Assembly (NCBI RefSeq): GCF_001243895.1
Contig: NZ_LN851186.1
Span: forward strand, 3,696,423 to 3,760,422
DNA from: Bacillus testis
Lineage (GTDB): Bacteria > Bacillota > Bacilli > Bacillales > DSM-1321
Length of the DNA stretch: 64,000 nt
Direction: 5' to 3'
Made by a program: the position numbers and the translations under genes. Of this stretch, positions 59,204 to 64,000 are shown piece after piece. Positions within the stretch are counted from its first letter, which is position 1. Every line of letters begins with the position of its first letter. The notes beneath the pieces were generated by a model. That model did not search any database. It had not been told where the DNA came from and was given only the letters and a program-made list of their open reading frames with translations.

Positions 59204-60071
59204 TGCATGCAGCAATAGTTCCTCTACGGACAAGGAAAATGATACAAAAAAAGAAGACAAAACATTTACGTATGAATCAGAAACAGGGCCAGTTGAAGTG
59301 CCAGCACATCCGAAGCGTGTCGTCATGTTATCAGGATTCAGTGGTAATGTAATCAATCTAGGTGTGAATTTAGTTGGTGTTGATGTATGGTCTAAAACCA
59401 ACCCTACCTTTAAAGAGGAATTAAAAGATGTTGCCGAGGTATCTGAAGATAATTTAGAAAAAATCATTGAATTAAACCCAGATCTCATTATTGCACTCTC
59501 TACTGTTAAAAACGTTGATAAATTAAAAGAGATTGCTCCTACTGTAACGTATACATGGGGGAAATTAGATTATTTAGCCCAACATGTTGAAATTGGAAAA
59601 CTATTAGGCAAAGAGAAAGAAGCGCAAGCCTGGGTAGATGACTTCCAAAAACGCGCTACGGAAGCCGGAGATAAAATTCGTGCGAAAATCGGCGAAGATG
59701 CGACTGTATCCGTCCTGGAAGCTTACGATAAAAATCTTTACGTTTACGGTGATCACTGGGCACGTGGAACAGAAATCTTATATCAATCTATGAAATTGAA
59801 AATGCCTGATAAAGTAAAAGAGATGACATCAAAGGATGGCTACTATACTCTTTCTACAGAAGTAATCTCTGAATATGCCGGAGATCATGTAATTTTAAGT
59901 AAATACGCAGATGCTGATACTTCATTCCAGGAAACGCAAACATATAAGAATATACCTGCCGTTAAAAATGGCCATGTATATGAAATGGAAGGGAACGGAG
60001 CTTCCTTCAATGATCCGATTACTTTGGAGAAGCATTTGGCATTTTTTAAGAAATCATTTCTAGGTGAATAA
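59154..60071 (+). CDS. fhuD: Ferric siderophore-binding lipoprotein (FhuD-like)
   Basis: 305 residues. Lipobox LLISAC gives lipid-modified Cys19. Class III periplasmic-binding fold: HPKRVVMLSG at the start of the first lobe, NPDLIIALSTV, and the long connecting helix between lobes. Sequence pattern (FTYESETGPVEVPAHPKRV, APTVTYTWGKLDYLAQ, YVYGDHWARGTEILYQ) is closest to hydroxamate binders FhuD/YxeB rather than catecholate binder FeuA. Its start lies inside fhuC with AGGAGA eight bases upstream. A hairpin follows, so more of this protein than of the permeases is likely made. Confidence 0.88.
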   Translation: MKKWIFPFILLSVLLISACSNSSSTDKENDTKKEDKTFTYESETGPVEVPAHPKRVVMLSGFSGNVINLGVNLVGVDVWSKTNPTFKEELKDVAEVSEDNLEKIIELNPDLIIALSTVKNVDKLKEIAPTVTYTWGKLDYLAQHVEIGKLLGKEKEAQAWVDDFQKRATEAGDKIRAKIGEDATVSVLEAYDKNLYVYGDHWARGTEILYQSMKLKMPDKVKEMTSKDGYYTLSTEVISEYAGDHVILSKYADADTSFQETQTYKNIPAVKNGHVYEMEGNGASFNDPITLEKHLAFFKKSFLGE

Positions 60072-60080
60072 CTTTCCAAT

Positions 60081-60107
60081 GAGGGATTCTGAGTAGAATC
60101 CCTTTTC
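60081..60107 (+). terminator. Attenuating hairpin between fhuD and fhuB
   Basis: AGGGATTCT / AGAATCCCT stem with GAGT loop and TTTTCCCC tail, within the 69-base gap. Position inside an operon suggests partial termination or mRNA 3' protection of fhuCD. Confidence 0.7.
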
Positions 60108-60140
60108 CCCTATTCTTATGAAAGAGAAGATGAATGACTG

Positions 60141-61151
60141 ATGACAAAAGAAAAGAAACGTTCTGTCCCCTTTATCTTTAAAATGATCGCTGGTTTGCTT
60201 GTCCTTGTTGGGATGTTTGTGGCAGCCATGGTTTTCGGCGCTGCAGATACGACAATCAGAGATGTATGGCTTGCCCTTACCTCCGATGTAAGCAATGATG
60301 TCACCTTAATGCTGCAAGAAATTCGTTTTCCAAGAGAAGTGGCAGCCATTTTTGTGGGAGCTGCATTAGCTGTTGCAGGGGCGATTATGCAAGGCTTAAC
60401 GAGAAACCCACTTGCAGATCCAGGTTTACTCGGGTTGACGGCAGGTGCAAATGCTGCACTGGCAATCACTCTTGTTGCTTTTCCTTCCATCAATTATTTT
60501 GGATTGATGATTGGCTGCTTTATTGGAGCAACCGTTGGCACAATCATGGTGTTTAGTATGGGTTTTATTAAAAAAGGAGGATTTTCTCCGCTCCGAATCG
60601 TATTAGCTGGAGCAGCTGTATCTGCCTTTCTCTACGCTATAGCAGATGGTGTGAGTATTTACTTTCAAGTTTTCAAAAATGTATCGGTATGGACTTCAGG
60701 AGGGTTAGCCGGAACGACTTGGGGCCAGCTTCAGGTGATTGTTCCTTTTATTATTGTCGGCATTCTTGTGTCTCTCCTTCTGGCAAGGCAGCTAACGATT
60801 CTTAGTTTAAATGAAGAGGTTGCCGTTGGCCTGGGGCAGAAAACCATACAAATAAAAATCATTCTTTATATTGCCATTATCCTTCTGGCCGGCGCCTCTG
60901 TTGCCCTTGTCGGAAATATGACCTTTATCGGCTTAATGGTCCCGCATGTCGTACGCGCCATCGTCGGAACGGATTACCGATTTATTATTCCTATGACCGC
61001 TATTGCCGGAGCGATTTTTATGCTTTTTGCTGATACGCTTGGACGCACCATTCATGCACCTTTTGAAACGCCGGTCGCAGCCATTGTGGCCACAATAGGG
61101 TTACCATTTTTCTTAATAATCGTGCGTAAAGGAGGCAAAGCATTCTCATGA
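60141..61151 (+). CDS. fhuB: FecCD-family siderophore permease (FhuB-like)
   Basis: 336 residues with about ten membrane segments. Conserved FecCD features: AGAIMQGLTRNPLADPGLLG, the coupling helix region LNEEVAVGLG and FIGLMVPHVVRAIVGTDYR. Forms a heterodimeric channel with the next gene product and docks on the FhuC ATPase. GAGAAGATGA precedes the ATG. Its stop overlaps the start of fhuG by 4 bases (ATGA). Confidence 0.9.
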   Translation: MTKEKKRSVPFIFKMIAGLLVLVGMFVAAMVFGAADTTIRDVWLALTSDVSNDVTLMLQEIRFPREVAAIFVGAALAVAGAIMQGLTRNPLADPGLLGLTAGANAALAITLVAFPSINYFGLMIGCFIGATVGTIMVFSMGFIKKGGFSPLRIVLAGAAVSAFLYAIADGVSIYFQVFKNVSVWTSGGLAGTTWGQLQVIVPFIIVGILVSLLLARQLTILSLNEEVAVGLGQKTIQIKIILYIAIILLAGASVALVGNMTFIGLMVPHVVRAIVGTDYRFIIPMTAIAGAIFMLFADTLGRTIHAPFETPVAAIVATIGLPFFLIIVRKGGKAFS

Positions 61152-62155
61152 TTCATCCTTCTTTACTAAAAAAACAGCGGATTCTTCTTATTACTTTACT
61201 GGCACTTATGATCGGCACAGCTATTATGAGCATGGGTTTAGGTTCTGCTGCACTTTCCTATAATCGGCTAATTCCAACCTTTCTCGGCGAAGGTACATTT
61301 AAAGAAGAGTTTGTTTTATTTTCGATTCGTTTGCCGCGATTACTCATTACATTGCTGGCTGGCATGGCTCTTGCATTATCGGGTGCAATCTTGCAAGGAA
61401 TTACACGGAATGATTTAGCGGACCCAGGCATTATCGGGATTAACTCTGGAGCCGGAGTGGCAGTTGCCATCTTCTTTCTATTTTTCCCGATCGAACCCGG
61501 TTCTTTTGTTTACATGCTTCCACTTGCCGCTTTTTGCGGTGCAATTCTTACCGTTTGCTGCATCTATTTATTCTCTTACAGCAAAAACACAGGGCTGGAA
61601 CCGGTAAGACTAGTGTTAGTCGGGATTGGTTTCTCGATGGCTCTCTCTGGTGCCATGATTGTCCTGATTTCTTCTGCAGAGCGTGAAAAAGTAGATTTTA
61701 TCGCCAAATGGTTAGCAGGGAGTATATGGGGAACTGATTGGCCATTTATCTGGGCTCTCCTCCCCTGGTTAGCCATCCTTATTCCCTTCACTTTATACAA
61801 AGCCAATCGCTTAAATCTTCTCGGAATCAGCGAATCTGCAGCCATCGGTGTAGGTGTATCGATTGAAAAGGAAAGAATCATTTTACAGATAACAGCTGTT
61901 GCCCTGGCTGCTTCCGCTGTTTCGGTTACTGGAGGAATTTCCTTTATCGGCTTAATGGCCCCCCATATAGCAAAAGCGTTAGTTGGCCCGCGAAACCAAT
62001 TATTCATCCCGCTCGCCATCCTTATTGGCGGCTGGCTCTTATTATTGGCTGACACACTCGGCCGTAATCTGATTGAACCGAATGGAATCCCTGCCGGTAT
62101 GATGGTTGCTTTAATCGGGGCCCCTTATTTTATGTTTTTATTACTGAAAAAATAA
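61148..62155 (+). CDS. fhuG: FecCD-family siderophore permease (FhuG-like)
   Basis: 335 residues, second half of the siderophore channel; ATGA overlap with fhuB. Conserved GAILQGITRNDLADPGIIGI, LGISESAAIGVGV and FIGLMAPHIAKALVGPR. About ten membrane segments. The gene ends 24 bases before the IS1182-type element; the sequence AAAAAGCCTGTC after the stop could be the left arm of the operon's terminator now split by the insertion. Confidence 0.9.
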   Translation: MIHPSLLKKQRILLITLLALMIGTAIMSMGLGSAALSYNRLIPTFLGEGTFKEEFVLFSIRLPRLLITLLAGMALALSGAILQGITRNDLADPGIIGINSGAGVAVAIFFLFFPIEPGSFVYMLPLAAFCGAILTVCCIYLFSYSKNTGLEPVRLVLVGIGFSMALSGAMIVLISSAEREKVDFIAKWLAGSIWGTDWPFIWALLPWLAILIPFTLYKANRLNLLGISESAAIGVGVSIEKERIILQITAVALAASAVSVTGGISFIGLMAPHIAKALVGPRNQLFIPLAILIGGWLLLLADTLGRNLIEPNGIPAGMMVALIGAPYFMFLLLKK

Positions 62156-62212
62156 AAAGCCTGTCAAACATAGAGGAAAGAGGCTGGGACAGAACCCTCC
62201 TCTAAAATGAAA

Positions 62213-62255
62213 AAGCCGGTGAAATTTTACAATGAGTAAAATTTCACCGGCTTTG
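62213..62255. terminator. Hairpin inside left end of the IS
   Basis: Perfect 19-bp stem (arm AAAGCCGGTGAAATTTTAC) around AATGA; would stop transcription entering from fhuG. Confidence 0.8.
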
Positions 62256-62334
62256 GTTTTTTTCAAAATAAAATAAGGACATTCTCTGTTAAAATTAAGT
62301 TACCACACAAAACCAAACAGAAAGAAGTGTCCTT

Positions 62335-63900
62335 ATGTTTAAAGATTATAACATGAATCAATTAATTTTGCCTTTAGATTTAGAAGTCAGATTACAAAAG
62401 AATGATATCGCCTTCCATGTACACCACTTAGTTGAAAGTATTCCTCATGAAGCGTTTGAACCATTTCTGCGGAATGAGGGTTGTCCTGCCTATCATCCAC
62501 GCATGATGTTGAAAATTATCCTATGTGCCTATACACAATCTGTCTTTTCAGGTCGGAAAATAGAAGCCCTTTTAAAGGACAGTATTCGTATGATGTGGCT
62601 GGCGCAAGGATATGAACCAAGCTACCGCACCATCAACCGTTTCCGTGTTCAACCTGAAGTAAAAGAATTAATCCGCCAATGTTTCGTTCAATTCCGTTGC
62701 CAGCTCGTCCAAGAAAAAATCATTGATCAAGAAGCCATCTTTATTGATGGAACGAAGATTGAAGCGAATGCGAATAAGTTTACGTTTGTTTGGAAGAAAT
62801 CCATCGAGAAGTATCATCAGGGATTAATCGAAAAATCAAATCATCTATATAAAGAGCTGCTTAAAAATGAAATCATGCCTCAAATTGTACAGGAAAGTGA
62901 AGAAGAGTTAACGTTGGAAGAGCTCACTCAAATCGTTGAAAAAGTAGATGAAGTGATTTCTGAGTACGATCAAAAAATAGAGGCATCAACGAATGGAGCC
63001 GAGCGAAAAGCGTTGAGAAGTGAACGGAAATTCCCAAAACAAGCACGAAAACAATTAATGGACCATATCCAACGAAAACAGAGATATCAAAAAGACTTTG
63101 AAATATTCGGCACACGAAATAGTTATTCAAAGACAGATCCCGACGCGACCTTTATGCGTATGAAAGATGATTATATGAAAAATGGTCAATTGAAAGCCGG
63201 TTATAATGTACAAGTGGCAACAGAAGGACAATACGCGCTTGCCTACAGCCTCTTTTCGAATCCAACTGATACCCGTACATTAATCCCGTTCTTAGACCAA
63301 ATTGAACAACATTATTTTGAGTTGCCAAAGCACATCGTCGCAGATGCAGGATATGGAAGTGAACAGAATTATGATGATATCCTTTCAAATCGTAAACGAG
63401 AAGCGTTAATTACCTATGGAATGTACGTGAAAGAGCAAAAGAAGAAATATAAACAAAACCCATTCAATACAGCGAATTGGCAGTATGACAAAGAAAAGGA
63501 TGTATACACGTGTCCCAACCAACAACAACTTGTCTTTAAAAATTATTCAGTACGAACAGATAAAGAAGGCTTCACACGTGAATTTAAGATTTATGAGTGT
63601 GAAAACTGTTCAGGATGCCCATTGCGTTCCTCATGTACAAAAGCAAAAGAAGGAAACCATCGAAAAGTAATGGTGAATGAAAAATGGGAACAACAAAAAG
63701 AATACGTAAGAGCGAAGCTTTCAGAAGAAACGAGTTCCATTTATCGTAAAAGAAAAATAGATGTGGAACCAGTTTTTGGATTCTTGAAGGCTAATTTGCA
63801 TTTCAATCGATTTTCAGTTCGAGGAAAATCGAAAGTTGAAAATGAAATGGGCCTTGCATTAATGGCCGTGAATTTAAGGAAATTCACGGCTAACAGGTAA
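62335..63900 (+). CDS. IS1182-family transposase
   Basis: 521 residues, AGAAAGAAGTG before the ATG. N-terminal DUF772-type domain (HPRMMLKIILCAYTQSVFSG), then a DDE domain: first Asp in AIFIDGTKIEANANKF, second Asp in HIVADAGYGSEQNY, Glu in KIDVEPVFGFLKANLHFNRF. A Cys cluster (YECENCSGCPLRSSC) sits before the last motif, as in this family. Length and motifs are complete, so the enzyme is probably active. AT-rich codon use fits its host. Confidence 0.93.
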   Translation: MFKDYNMNQLILPLDLEVRLQKNDIAFHVHHLVESIPHEAFEPFLRNEGCPAYHPRMMLKIILCAYTQSVFSGRKIEALLKDSIRMMWLAQGYEPSYRTINRFRVQPEVKELIRQCFVQFRCQLVQEKIIDQEAIFIDGTKIEANANKFTFVWKKSIEKYHQGLIEKSNHLYKELLKNEIMPQIVQESEEELTLEELTQIVEKVDEVISEYDQKIEASTNGAERKALRSERKFPKQARKQLMDHIQRKQRYQKDFEIFGTRNSYSKTDPDATFMRMKDDYMKNGQLKAGYNVQVATEGQYALAYSLFSNPTDTRTLIPFLDQIEQHYFELPKHIVADAGYGSEQNYDDILSNRKREALITYGMYVKEQKKKYKQNPFNTANWQYDKEKDVYTCPNQQQLVFKNYSVRTDKEGFTREFKIYECENCSGCPLRSSCTKAKEGNHRKVMVNEKWEQQKEYVRAKLSEETSSIYRKRKIDVEPVFGFLKANLHFNRFSVRGKSKVENEMGLALMAVNLRKFTANR

Positions 63901-63927
63901 GGATGATTAGAGAAGAATAGAAAAAAG

Positions 63928-63958
63928 TGAAATTGAGCGCACTCAATTTCACTTTTTT
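63928..63958. terminator. Hairpin inside right end of the IS
   Basis: AAGTGAAATTGAG / CTCAATTTCACTT stem around CGCA with T6 tail, 28 bases after the transposase stop. Confidence 0.8.
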
Positions 63959-64000
63959 CATTACTTTTTTCATTATTGAAGCTAGTTCTGTCCCAGCCTC

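Larger units (their letters stand above)
62180..64000 (+). mobile_element. IS1182-family insertion sequence
   Basis: Bounded by perfect 16-bp inverted repeats GAGGCTGGGACAGAAC (62180-62195) and its complement (63985-64000), typical of IS1182-type ends. Length 1821 bases with one intact transposase gene. Just inside each end is a strong hairpin (62213-62255 and 63928-63958). The right repeat ends at the last base of the window, so the target duplication cannot be seen. Confidence 0.92.

Overview
The window looks like chromosome of a low-GC, Gram-positive, endospore-former-type bacterium of the Bacillaceae. Supports are the purine-rich ribosome binding sites, the AT-rich intergenic DNA, SinR/SinI, SipW and camelysin/TasA proteins, a sigma-B type promoter, YflT, FhuBGCD and S-layer (SLH) proteins. 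The S-layer export part resembles the Bacillus cereus/anthracis S-layer locus (secA2, slaP, patA, patB), but the SLH sequences differ from Sap/EA1, so I would not place it in the cereus group. No rRNA, tRNA, CRISPR array or prophage was seen.

Layout. 1-13000: wall polymer and S-layer export functions. These are the start of a TagO/WecA-like gene (minus), secA2 and slaP, a TerC-family metal exporter, a secreted phosphodiester glycosidase, and two tandem copies of a PatA (MBOAT) plus PatB pair expected to O-acetylate the secondary wall polysaccharide that holds SLH proteins. 13000-33800 (minus strand): a surface-protein array with one subtilase, one secreted protein of unknown function, four SLH-bearing proteins with a shared signal-peptide style, and one InlB-repeat protein with C-terminal SLH domains. 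Between them lie two broken 3' gene remnants and an ORF-less group II intron.

34300-42000: a matrix-fibre module. It holds a SinR homologue, a tail-to-tail SinI-like gene, a small zinc-ribbon protein, an LPXTG protein with a TasA-like domain, a coiled-coil protein, a previously hidden ribbon-helix-helix gene, a Pro/Glu/Lys-rich secreted protein, two TasA/CalY proteins, SipW, a second SinR homologue and a class D sortase overlapping it. SinR-box sequences lie between sipW and the second sinR. 42000-53400: mostly housekeeping and stress genes, namely a secreted nuclease, an HD hydrolase, YflT, UspA, a DUF3862-like protein, a MacB-type ABC efflux set, a lipoprotein and a divergent SDR.

53400-57800: a Vpr-like subtilase. 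58260-62160: a Fur-boxed iron-hydroxamate uptake operon (fhuCDBG order). 62180-64000: an IS1182-family element whose right inverted repeat ends exactly at the window edge.

The most interesting parts are the sortase-linked TasA/SinR module with its hidden regulator, and the S-layer paralogue array with an intron and gene remnants.
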